Assembly (NCBI GenBank): GCA_016874555.1
Contig: VGTW01000008.1
Span: 1 to 41,096 of the forward strand
Source of the DNA: Gammaproteobacteria bacterium
GTDB taxonomy: Bacteria > Pseudomonadota > Gammaproteobacteria > Steroidobacterales > Steroidobacteraceae
Direction: 5' to 3'
Length of the DNA: 41,096 nt
Positions 32,310-39,924 of this stretch are shown in pieces. Below the pieces are notes generated by a model. That model worked only from the letters and a program-made list of their open reading frames with translations. It made no database searches and was not told where the DNA came from. The position numbers and the translations under genes are program-made. Numbering within the stretch: position 1 is the first letter of the stretch; the number at the start of each line of letters is the position of its first letter.

Positions 32310-33878
32310 TCAGATGTTTGAGTCGGGTGCCGCTGCCTTGCGGCGATCCATGAAGTCGAGCAGCGCCTCGTCGATGGCTGGATCGAGCGGCGGCGCGACA
32401 TAGTCTTCGAGTAGTCTCTTGTACTGGCGATTTGCGCGCTGCGCCATGTCGAGAGCACCCTCGGCGTCCCACTGCTCGAAGCTATTGTTATCGGCGAGCG
32501 GCGAGCGATAGAACGCGGTTTCGAAGTTGGACTGGGTGTGCGCACAGCCAAGAAAATGCTTGCCCGGGCCCACTTCGGAAATCGCGTCCATGGCCTGTCC
32601 GTTCGGCGTCACGTCGACCCCGGCCAGCATGGTGTGGAACATGCCGGCCTGATCGACATCCATCATGAATTTTTCGTAGCCCATGGCGAGCCCGCCCTCG
32701 AGCCAGCCTGCGGTATGCAACACGAAGTTCACGCCCGCGAGACAGGTGGGCAGCATGGTCTGTACCGACTCGTATGCAGCCTGCGCGTCGGCAATCTTTG
32801 AGGCGCACAAACCGCCACCGGAGCGGAAGGGAACGCCGAGCCGACGCGCGAGCGCCGCCATCACGTAGAGCACGAGTGCAGGTTCCGGTGTACCGAACGT
32901 TGGTGCGCCCGATTGCATGGACATGGACGAGGCGAAACTGCCGAAGATGACCGGTGCGCCCGGATTGATGAGCTGCACGAGCGCCATGCCGGCGAGGGCC
33001 TCGGCAAGGGTTTGTGTCGCGGTGCCTGCCACCGTGACCGGCGCCATGGCGCCCGCCAGGATGAACGGCGTCACGAGGTTACTCTGATTCGCCTTCGCGT
33101 AAACCTTGAGCGCACCCAACATGGTTGCGTCGTAGGTCATCGGTGAATTGACGTTGATCAGGCTGACGAGAACGGTATTCGGTTTGCCGGTCAGCGGATC
33201 GAGGTAGCGATCGGCGAAAGCGATTTTTGCCATTTCGACCGAGTCGGCCGCGCGCTCCGGGGCCGTGACCGAGCCCATGAACGCCTTGTCGCTGTACTTG
33301 ACGTGGCTGTACAGCATATCGAGGTGACGCTTATTGACCGGCAAGTCGACCGGTTCGCAAATCGTACCGCCCGAGTGATGCAAAGAATTCGCCATGTAGG
33401 CAAGTTTGACGAAATTACGAAAGTCCTCGATGCGCGCGTAGCGGCGTCCCTCATCGAGATTGCGTATGAAAGGCGAGCCGTAAGCAGGTACGAACACGAC
33501 AGCATCGCCGCCGATCCGTACATCGCGTGCCGGGTTTCGTGCCAGCTGGGTAAACTCGCGCGGCGCGTTTTTTTGAATCAATTGGCGACACATACCGCGA
33601 GGCATGCGCACCCGCTCACCCTCGACGTACGCGCCCGCTTTACGCCAAATATCGAGCACCTCGGGGTCTTCGCGAAAATCGATCCCGACCTCTTCGAGGA
33701 TGCGATCGGCATTATCCTCGATGGTGGCAAGACCCTCTTCACCCAGCACCTCGAAGCGCGGAATCTTTCGCACTATATAGGGGGCGGAGACGGCGCCACG
33801 CGCCGCGCGCGCCGCGCGCTTGGCGTCACGGGCGCTGGGGCGACGGCCGCCCGAACTGCCTGTCGAGTTATCGCTCAT
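32310..33878 (-). CDS. Trimethylamine methyltransferase (MttB) family protein, non-pyrrolysine, copy 1
   Basis: A 522-residue TIM-barrel methyltransferase of the MttB superfamily. Family stretches: NADRILEEVGIDF, INVNSPMTYD, PFILAGAMAPVTVAGT, NPGAPVIFGSFASSMSMQSG, DAQAAYES, AGWLEGGLAMGYEKF and GPGKHFLGCAHT. The frame contains no internal UAG, so it lacks pyrrolysine and belongs with MtgB-like enzymes that demethylate quaternary amines such as glycine betaine, proline betaine or carnitine. It would pass the methyl to the corrinoid protein at 7460. It lies 116 bases after the homocysteine-methyltransferase-like gene. The first ~30 residues are basic and low in complexity. The substrate cannot be assigned without phylogeny. 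Confidence 0.88.
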   Translation of the reverse strand: MSDNSTGSSGGRRPSARDAKRAARAARGAVSAPYIVRKIPRFEVLGEEGLATIEDNADRILEEVGIDFREDPEVLDIWRKAGAYVEGERVRMPRGMCRQLIQKNAPREFTQLARNPARDVRIGGDAVVFVPAYGSPFIRNLDEGRRYARIEDFRNFVKLAYMANSLHHSGGTICEPVDLPVNKRHLDMLYSHVKYSDKAFMGSVTAPERAADSVEMAKIAFADRYLDPLTGKPNTVLVSLINVNSPMTYDATMLGALKVYAKANQSNLVTPFILAGAMAPVTVAGTATQTLAEALAGMALVQLINPGAPVIFGSFASSMSMQSGAPTFGTPEPALVLYVMAALARRLGVPFRSGGGLCASKIADAQAAYESVQTMLPTCLAGVNFVLHTAGWLEGGLAMGYEKFMMDVDQAGMFHTMLAGVDVTPNGQAMDAISEVGPGKHFLGCAHTQSNFETAFYRSPLADNNSFEQWDAEGALDMAQRANRQYKRLLEDYVAPPLDPAIDEALLDFMDRRKAAAPDSNI

Positions 33879-33952
33879 GGTTGAAACTCATTGATCGAAA
33901 ATTATGGGTAGCCGGGGTGGCGGTGGCTAATCCAGAAGCGGCGTCCATATGC

Positions 33953-33969
33953 CCGCCTGCGTCAGGCGG
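33953..33969. repeat. Perfect 7-bp hairpin between HMT-like and MttB-like genes
   Basis: CCGCCTG (33953-33959) and CAGGCGG (33963-33969) form a perfect stem with a 3-base loop inside the 116-base gap. On the plus strand it is followed by ATTTTCT, terminator-like, but no plus-strand gene reads into it. On the minus strand, the coding direction, no U-run follows, so it may be an RNA-stability or processing element, or a weak REP-like repeat. Confidence 0.45.
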
Positions 33970-33994
33970 ATTTTCTGCTGGGCAAGACGGCTTA

Positions 33995-34936
33995 TCATCC
34001 ACGGTGCGCCTCGTGGAGGGCGGCAATATGATCGGGCCCGACTCCGCAGCAGCCGCCGAGTGCGTGGGCCCCGAGTGCGCGCCAGCTGCGCGATTCGTGG
34101 GCGTAGTCTTCGGGGGTCGCAACGCCAATGAATTGCCAGTTCGGTGCTGCGTAGCGACCGCACTCGGGATAGACCGCCACGGGTCCAGTCCAATGGTTTC
34201 GTAGGATCACAAGCGCCGGGATCGTGTCATCGAGCGAGGTATGCATGACAGCCATGGCGTCCGGTTTTAATGCGGCAAGCCCTGCGGCGACGGGGGCGAG
34301 ATCGGTATCGGGTCGTCCGAAGCCGCGCAGTTTGCCATCGAGGCCACGCTCGACCGAAATGCCGATCCATACCGGCAAGCCCGCGGCAATCGCCGCCTCG
34401 CAGGCCCATAACGAGTAATCGAGATCGCGCATCATCTCCATGAGAATGAGCTCGCAGCCGCCGGCGCGCAGGCTCGCGGCCTTGCGAGTAAACAACGCGC
34501 GCGCCGTGGTCTCGCTCCAACTGCTGCTCGTCTGCGTGCGATCGGAACCGGGGACCGTCGGGCGCATGGTTGACATTGAGCCCGCCACCACGGCCGCACC
34601 GCCGGTTTTGGCGAAATGCCTGGCTGCAGCCTCGCGGGCCAAGGTCATCGCCGCTGCATCCATCCGCTCCATTTCATTGAGCCGACCGAAGTGATCGAGC
34701 AGCAAGGGGCTACTCGCAAAGGTGTTGGCGGTGATAATCTCGGCGCCGGCGTCGAGGTAGCGGCCATGCACGGCACGCACGATGTCCGGGTGGGTGAGAT
34801 TGGCCTCAGCGCACCAGAGCTCCGTGCTCATCGGCGCGCCTTGGCGCTGGATTTCGGTGCCCACACCGCCATCGAGCAGCACGGCCTCGCCGCGCTGCAG
34901 GCGCGCCAGCAAGGTGGTGTAGGCCGCACGACTCAT
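33995..34936 (-). CDS. Homocysteine S-methyltransferase-like protein
   Basis: A 313-residue TIM-barrel protein of the BHMT/MetH-N family. The N-terminal LLDGGVGTEIQRQG and ITANTFASSP are typical. Two of three zinc-binding cysteines are present in GGCCG (Cys296, Cys297). The first ligand, normally Cys in a GVNC-type strand, is replaced by His232 in AVMHTS, while a nearby Cys259 (PECGRY) could compensate. Its ATG overlaps the DMGDH-like stop (ATGA). Canonical function is methyl transfer to homocysteine (making methionine). Here it may use a methyl donor generated by the operon or have another thiol acceptor. This variant is also known to me from genes beside mttB in Rhodobacterales (recalled, unchecked). 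Confidence 0.84.
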   Translation of the reverse strand: MSRAAYTTLLARLQRGEAVLLDGGVGTEIQRQGAPMSTELWCAEANLTHPDIVRAVHGRYLDAGAEIITANTFASSPLLLDHFGRLNEMERMDAAAMTLAREAAARHFAKTGGAAVVAGSMSTMRPTVPGSDRTQTSSSWSETTARALFTRKAASLRAGGCELILMEMMRDLDYSLWACEAAIAAGLPVWIGISVERGLDGKLRGFGRPDTDLAPVAAGLAALKPDAMAVMHTSLDDTIPALVILRNHWTGPVAVYPECGRYAAPNWQFIGVATPEDYAHESRSWRALGAHALGGCCGVGPDHIAALHEAHRG

Positions 34937-37344
34937 GTGCGCATGCGCTGTCCCGAGGGGTCGAAGGCCGGATTATCGAGTCGCAGCGCGGCGCGACGTT
35001 CACCGATCAGCTCGACTTCGAAACCCGTGGTCGCCTGCGCGGATTCGCGATCGACGTAGCCTAGCGCCAGCGACTTGCCCACCGAGTGGCCATAGGCCCC
35101 CGAAGTAACCCAGCCGACCACGCGACCATTGAGCCAAATGGGCTCATCGGCGATGGCATCGCAATCTTTGGCGTCGATGTCCAGGGTAATCAGCTTTCTT
35201 TGACCACCCGAGGTTTTTTCGGCGAGTGCTGCCGTGCGACCGACGAAGTCGGTTTTCTTGAGATTGATGAAGCGGTCGAGATTAGCTTCGAATGGGCCAT
35301 AGATCGGCCGATATTCGCGTGCCCAACTACCGAAGCTTTTCTCCATGCGCATGGAGTTGAGGGCGCGACCACCGAAGTGTCGCAGACCGAGTGGCTTGCC
35401 GGCGGCGACCAGCCGCTCGTAGAGCTCGCGGTGGAATTCGCTCTTCACCCAGATTTCGTAGCCGAGATCACCGGTGAAGGAGAGTCGGCCTACTAAGGCC
35501 GGCACCAAGCCGACGTCCATCGCGCGAAATGACATGAACGGGAAGGCCCCACTTCCGAGATCATCGTCGACCAAAGATTGCAGGAGTTCGCGCGAGGCAG
35601 GCCCGGCGATCGACAGCCCGAGCCATTCCATCGCGCAGGCGCGTACCTGTACCTTGAAGCCTGCCAAGCGCGCTTCGAACCAGCGCTGATAAAAACGCTC
35701 TGCCGCATACGTGCCGACCAGCAGGAACCGCTCGGCGCTGATCCGGCACATGGTGAAATCACCGATCAGCTTGCCGTTTTCATTCAGCATCGGGGTCAGC
35801 GCCACGCGCCCGTTAGCCGGTACCTTGTTGGCCATGATCTGCGCGAGCCAGAGCTCGGCGTCGGGTCCGGTGACTTCAAACTTACCGTAATTCGAGATTT
35901 CGATCATGCCCACGGCATCGCGTACGGCACGACACTCGGCGGAGACATGCGTATGGGCATTGGAGCGACGGAAGGTGACATCTTCGCGGGCGTCGCTGCC
36001 CTTGGGCGCGAACCACAGCGCGTGTTCGAGTCCGCAGTAATCGCCCCAGACCGGATTCTCGGTCTGCAGTCGGTCGTAAATCGGCGTGGTTTTGAGCGGG
36101 CGGGCGGCTGGTAATTCTTCGTTCGGAAAGCGGATCCGGAAGCGCCGCGAGTAATTTTCGCGCACTTTAAAATTGGTGTAGCGACGAGTCGCCCACTCGC
36201 CGTAGCGCGCCACGTCCATGCCCCAGATGTCAGCGCCGGGGTCGCCGTCCACCATCCAGTGCGCGAGCGCGAAACCCACGCCGCCGCCCTGACTGAAACC
36301 TGCCATAACGCCGCAGGCCACCCAAAAATTACGCAGTCCCGGAACGGGGCCGACGAGGGGATTGCCATCGGGTGCAAACGTGAAGGGGCCGTTGACAATT
36401 TTACGGATACCGACTTCGCCGAGTCGTGGAAAATGCTTGAAGCCGACTTCGAGGCTGGGTGCGATGCGTTCGAGATCGTTGGGTAGCAGGTCCTGACCGA
36501 AATCCCAAGGGGTGGTGCGCGTCGACCACGGCACGCCCGCGCGCTCGTAAGTGCCGAGCAGCACACCGCCTCGCTCTTGTCGCATGTAGATTTCGCCCTC
36601 GAAGTCGATGACATGCAGCAACTCGGGTTGACCCGCCAACTCAGGCACATCATCAGTGATGATGTATTGGTGTTCCATTGCGAGGATCGGCAACTCGAGA
36701 CCGACCATGCGACCCACCTCGCGCGCCCATAGGCCACCGGCGTTGACGACATGCTCGGCGTGCACGTTACCCTGCTCGGTGATCACGTCCCAACTGCCAT
36801 CAGCGCGTTGCTTGAGATCGACCACGCGATTTTGTCGAACGATTTCCGCACCACCGATTTGCGCCGATTTGGCGTAGGCGTGGGTGACGCCATACGGATC
36901 GACGTGACCCTCGATGGGGTCGTAGATCGCACCGACGAAATGTTTTTCGTCCAGCAGCGGAAACCGCTTTTTGGTCTCGGTCATATCGATGAGTTCGAGA
37001 TCCATGCCTAGATAACGGCCGCGCGCCACCGTCATCCTCAGCCAGTCGAGCCGTTCCGGCGTGCCGGCGAGCATCAGACCGCCGGTGATGTGCAGGCCGC
37101 AGGATTGACCTGAGATCTGCTCGAGTTCGCGGTAAAGATTGATGGTGTACTGCTGAAGCTTGGCGACGTTCGGGTCGCCGTTGACGGTATGCATGCCGCC
37201 TGCGGCGTGCCAGGTCGAGCCCGAGGTGAGCTCGGCGCGCTCGATCAGCACGACATCGTGCCAGCCGGCCTTGGTCAGGTGATAAAGCACGCTTACGCCG
37301 ACTACGCCACCGCCGATCACGACTACTTTTGCCTGATTTTTCAT
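34933..37344 (-). CDS. Dimethylglycine dehydrogenase-like FAD oxidoreductase with GcvT domain, copy 2
   Basis: An 803-residue paralogue of the protein at 3793-6252 with the same domain order. The DAO domain has GGGVVGVSVLYHL near residue 11 and GSTWHAAGG with the covalent-FAD-type His46. The GcvT and GcvT-C domains form the C-terminal half (MIEISNYGKFEVTG, SFTGDLGYEIWVK, GPFEANLDRFINLKK). Differences around the active-site entrance (HTVNGDPNV instead of LPLFNMSYT) suggest a different substrate. It is sandwiched between two MttB-family genes and starts 33 bases after the first of them, so it probably demethylates the tertiary amine left by that enzyme, giving methylene-THF. Cytoplasmic. Confidence 0.9.
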   Translation of the reverse strand: MKNQAKVVVIGGGVVGVSVLYHLTKAGWHDVVLIERAELTSGSTWHAAGGMHTVNGDPNVAKLQQYTINLYRELEQISGQSCGLHITGGLMLAGTPERLDWLRMTVARGRYLGMDLELIDMTETKKRFPLLDEKHFVGAIYDPIEGHVDPYGVTHAYAKSAQIGGAEIVRQNRVVDLKQRADGSWDVITEQGNVHAEHVVNAGGLWAREVGRMVGLELPILAMEHQYIITDDVPELAGQPELLHVIDFEGEIYMRQERGGVLLGTYERAGVPWSTRTTPWDFGQDLLPNDLERIAPSLEVGFKHFPRLGEVGIRKIVNGPFTFAPDGNPLVGPVPGLRNFWVACGVMAGFSQGGGVGFALAHWMVDGDPGADIWGMDVARYGEWATRRYTNFKVRENYSRRFRIRFPNEELPAARPLKTTPIYDRLQTENPVWGDYCGLEHALWFAPKGSDAREDVTFRRSNAHTHVSAECRAVRDAVGMIEISNYGKFEVTGPDAELWLAQIMANKVPANGRVALTPMLNENGKLIGDFTMCRISAERFLLVGTYAAERFYQRWFEARLAGFKVQVRACAMEWLGLSIAGPASRELLQSLVDDDLGSGAFPFMSFRAMDVGLVPALVGRLSFTGDLGYEIWVKSEFHRELYERLVAAGKPLGLRHFGGRALNSMRMEKSFGSWAREYRPIYGPFEANLDRFINLKKTDFVGRTAALAEKTSGGQRKLITLDIDAKDCDAIADEPIWLNGRVVGWVTSGAYGHSVGKSLALGYVDRESAQATTGFEVELIGERRAALRLDNPAFDPSGQRMRT

Positions 37345-37377
37345 GACTTGGTTTCCCGCTTACTTTATCTACTGTAC

Positions 37378-38949
37378 TCAGCTGACAGGAGGAGCGCCGC
37401 CTTCAGCCGTACGCCGGGTGACGAAATCATTAAGCGCATCGACGATCGCGGGATCGCGGGGTGGCGGCTGGTACGCATCGAGCGTTTGGCGCCAGATCTC
37501 CGTGGCGCGCTCGGTTGCGGTTTTGGCACCCGCGGCCTGCCACTGACCAAAGTTCTGCCAATCCGAAACCAGTGGCGCGTAGAAGGCATTACGATAGCGG
37601 GCCATAGTATGGGCGCAACCAAAGAAATGCCCGCCCGCACCTACTTCGGCGATGGCATCGAGCGCGATGTCGTTGGTGCTCGCGCCCACCGGCTGGAAGA
37701 CTTCGGCAAACATCTGCAGCATCTCGATGTCAAGGATGAGTTTTTCGTACGACGTCGTGAGGCCGCCTTCGAGCCATCCCGCGGCATGCAGAATGTAGTT
37801 ACAGCCGCCGAGCAATGCGCCCCATAGACTCATTTCGGATTCGTAAGCCGACTGCGCATCGGGGCAATTCGAAGCCGTTGCGTTTGACGAGCGCCACGGC
37901 AGACCGATGTAGCGGGCGAGTTGTCCTGCGCCAAAGGCGGCTTTCACGTATTCCGGCGTGCCGAATGCGGGCGAACCCGACTTCATGTCGACGTTCGACG
38001 TGAAGCTGCCGTAGATGATCGGCGCGCCGGGGCGAATGATTTGCGCGAGGGTCAGGCCTGCCAGCGCTTCTGCGTGGGCGAGGGTGAGTGCGCCCGCAAT
38101 GGTAACTGGCGCCATCGCGCCCGCGAGCGTGAACGGCGTGATGATCAGCACCTGCCCCGCAGCGGCATAATCCATGATGCCGTTCGCCATCGGGATATCG
38201 AGTTGCAGTGGCGAGTTGGTATTGATGATGGTGGTGACGCAGGGGCGTGATTGGAATTCTTCGACCGAGAGACCGTACGCGATACGGATCATTTCAAAGT
38301 TGTCGACCGTCTGTCCTGGGCCGCGCGCATAGACCTTAGGGATTTTGTCGGACATCAGGAGCATCGCGCGCGTGGTTTCGAGATGCCGGAACTGCACCGA
38401 AATATCCTGCGGTTCGACGAGACCGCCAAGACCGTGCAGGACCTCGAAGCTCTGGCAAATTTTGATGATGTTGCAGAAGTCTTCGAACGAGCCAGTGCGC
38501 TTGCCGCGGATACTGTCCATGATGTTCGGTGGGCCTGAAGTAGGCGCAAACATCACATGTCGACCCCACACAGGCATGTCGAACTCCGGCTTGGCGGCGC
38601 GCATGACAATTTCGCGCGGTGCCATCTTCAAGCACTGCTCGACGTGGCCGCGATCAAGGCGAACCGTCAGCGTCGATTCATCGACTTGGGCACCGCCGCG
38701 GCGATAGGTCTCGCGGGCTTCAGGCAGCAACACCCGCATGCCCTGATTTTCGAGTAGCGTAAGGGCGCTCGCGTGTATGGCGGCGACCTGATCATCCGAG
38801 AATACTTTGAGCGGTTCGAACGGATTGACGAGGTGCCGGTAGCGCGACTGGCGCGCCGGGGCTTCGACGGTTTGCGCGGCACTGCGCCTGCGCCCACGTC
38901 GATCGGCTGCCGGTGCCGCAGTGCTTGATCCTGGTTCTGCCTCAGTCAT
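37378..38949 (-). CDS. Trimethylamine methyltransferase (MttB) family protein, non-pyrrolysine, copy 2
   Basis: A 523-residue MttB-superfamily protein. The start was set at ATG 38949, overlapping the SDR 3' end by 8 bases; the frame is open ~300 bases further upstream inside the SDR gene. The first ~35 residues are a basic, low-complexity extension. Family stretches: ALTLLENQGMRV, INTNSPLQLDIPM, PFTLAGAMAPVTIAGA, RPGAPIIYGSFTSNVDMKSG, DAQSAYESEMS, AGWLEGGLTTSYEK and GAGGHFFGCAHT. No internal UAG, so no pyrrolysine. It is alignable with copy 1 (32310-33878) over the whole barrel but clearly diverged. It likely demethylates a quaternary amine onto the corrinoid protein. Confidence 0.88.
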   Translation of the reverse strand: MTEAEPGSSTAAPAADRRGRRRSAAQTVEAPARQSRYRHLVNPFEPLKVFSDDQVAAIHASALTLLENQGMRVLLPEARETYRRGGAQVDESTLTVRLDRGHVEQCLKMAPREIVMRAAKPEFDMPVWGRHVMFAPTSGPPNIMDSIRGKRTGSFEDFCNIIKICQSFEVLHGLGGLVEPQDISVQFRHLETTRAMLLMSDKIPKVYARGPGQTVDNFEMIRIAYGLSVEEFQSRPCVTTIINTNSPLQLDIPMANGIMDYAAAGQVLIITPFTLAGAMAPVTIAGALTLAHAEALAGLTLAQIIRPGAPIIYGSFTSNVDMKSGSPAFGTPEYVKAAFGAGQLARYIGLPWRSSNATASNCPDAQSAYESEMSLWGALLGGCNYILHAAGWLEGGLTTSYEKLILDIEMLQMFAEVFQPVGASTNDIALDAIAEVGAGGHFFGCAHTMARYRNAFYAPLVSDWQNFGQWQAAGAKTATERATEIWRQTLDAYQPPPRDPAIVDALNDFVTRRTAEGGAPPVS

Positions 38950-39766
38950 GGTTTCGATTACTCCTCGAAAACGACTCGTACGCGCGGGTTTTACGTCGTA
39001 GAGATTCCCAGCCGATGTCCGCTGTCCAGCCGCCATCGACTGGCAGACTGACGCCGTTGATGAAGCCGCTGCGTACATCGGCGAGAAACGCGATTGCCGC
39101 AGCAATATCCTCGGGCTTCGCGAAACGCGCCATCGGTACGCGATCAACGATATCGGCGTCGGTGTAGTTGCCCGAACCTTGATCAGTTTCGTCCATTTCG
39201 GTTTTGATCCAGCCCGGGCACACGGCATTGACGCGAACGCCACGCCCACCCCACTCGGCAGCGAGGGTGCGCGTCAGGCCGATCAGCCCGTGCTTCGAGG
39301 TGTTATAAGCGCTGCGGTGCGCAACCGCGCGCAGGCCGGCGACCGAGGCCACATTGACGATACTGCCGCACCCGCGCTGCAGCATTTGTTTGCCGAATTC
39401 GCGGCACAGCAGAAAAGGTCCGAGCAGATTCACATCCATGACGCGACGCCATTGCGCCGCCGTGAGATCTTCGGCGCGGATGATCTGGCTGATACCGGCG
39501 TTGTTCACCAGAACATCGGCACCGTCAAAATGTTCGCGTACGTTGGCGGCTGCCGCGATTACGAAAGCTTCGTCTGCGACATCACCCGAGAGACCGATCG
39601 CGCGATGGCCCGCGTTTCGCAGTTCCTGTACGACCGCGTCGAGCGGCTGCTGATCGAGCAGAGCGAGATCGTGGCCTGCCTCGGCGAGCATGCGCGCGAT
39701 TACGCGACCGAGCCCCTGCGCTGCGCCTGTGACTACGGCGACGCGTTTTGACGCTGTGCTGAAGAT
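38942..39766 (-). CDS. Short-chain dehydrogenase/reductase with apparent AUC start codon
   Basis: Classical SDR, 274 residues if translation begins at the ATC at 39766. From there the protein contains the complete Rossmann motif VVTGAAQGLGR, then NNAGIS, the catalytic Ser/Tyr/Lys set (VASVAG... YNTSK) and the C-terminal FINGVSLPVDGGW. The first in-frame ATG, at 39691, would delete the TGxxxGxG cofactor loop. No ATG, GTG or TTG is in frame between it and an upstream TAA. An AGGAG site sits six bases before the ATC. Alternatively a frameshift or base error has separated it from the ATG at 39780. It is the first gene of the long minus-strand operon. It oxidises or reduces a hydroxyl/keto group with NAD(P); the substrate is unknown. 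Confidence 0.83.
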   Translation of the reverse strand: MFSTASKRVAVVTGAAQGLGRVIARMLAEAGHDLALLDQQPLDAVVQELRNAGHRAIGLSGDVADEAFVIAAAANVREHFDGADVLVNNAGISQIIRAEDLTAAQWRRVMDVNLLGPFLLCREFGKQMLQRGCGSIVNVASVAGLRAVAHRSAYNTSKHGLIGLTRTLAAEWGGRGVRVNAVCPGWIKTEMDETDQGSGNYTDADIVDRVPMARFAKPEDIAAAIAFLADVRSGFINGVSLPVDGGWTADIGWESLRRKTRAYESFSRSNRNHD

Positions 39767-39777
39767 GACGGGCTCCT
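39764..39777 (-). promoter_or_regulatory. Shine-Dalgarno AGGAG plus ATC initiation site of the SDR gene
   Basis: On the minus strand AGGAG (39777-39773) is followed by the six bases CCCGTC and then ATC (39766-39764), an ideal spacing for initiation. The out-of-frame ATG at 39780 opens only a 15-codon frame ending at TAG (39735-39733). This site decides the SDR start. Confidence 0.5.
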
Positions 39778-39780
39778 CAT

Positions 39781-39924
39781 GACTCCACCTTGCAGGGGAT
39801 TATGACCACGAGTCGAGATTGCTCCAAGTGAGGTTACGCGCCGCAATCTTGCAAGCGAGCGTCGCATTCCATCGTGGTCCTGGTGGTGTCGTATTCTCGT
39901 GGTCCGCTAGCATCCGTGGGTAAG
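39781..39924. promoter_or_regulatory. Divergent control region between SDR operon and enolase-superfamily gene
   Basis: This 144-base AT-richer gap must hold promoters for the nine-gene minus-strand run and for the plus-strand enolase/dehydrogenase genes. It contains three copies of a GACCACGA/TCGTGGTC sequence (described separately) and an inverted repeat AGATTGC (39816-39822)/GCAATCT (39843-39849). No clear -35/-10 pair could be fixed by eye and no regulator gene adjoins it inside the window. Confidence 0.5.
39804..39904. repeat. Three operator-like GACCACGAG/CTCGTGGTC elements
   Basis: GACCACGAG lies at 39804-39812. TCGTGGTCC, in the opposite orientation, lies at 39872-39880. CTCGTGGTC, the exact reverse complement of the first, lies at 39896-39904. 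The last is about 20 bases before the enolase start codon. Repeated inverted copies in a divergent promoter gap are typical of a repressor or activator operator, for example of the GntR type, though no regulator can be named. Confidence 0.5.

Noticed and set aside
32310-38949. Possible pyrrolysine-containing MttB
   Set aside because: Both MttB-family frames are open from start to stop with no internal TAG, and no pyrrolysine biosynthesis genes or tRNA were seen.
39733-39780. 15-codon upstream frame as a regulatory leader peptide for the SDR
   Set aside because: Its ATG overlaps the AGGAG site that serves the ATC start, no run of regulatory codons is present, and a simpler explanation is an accidental ATG or a sequence error.
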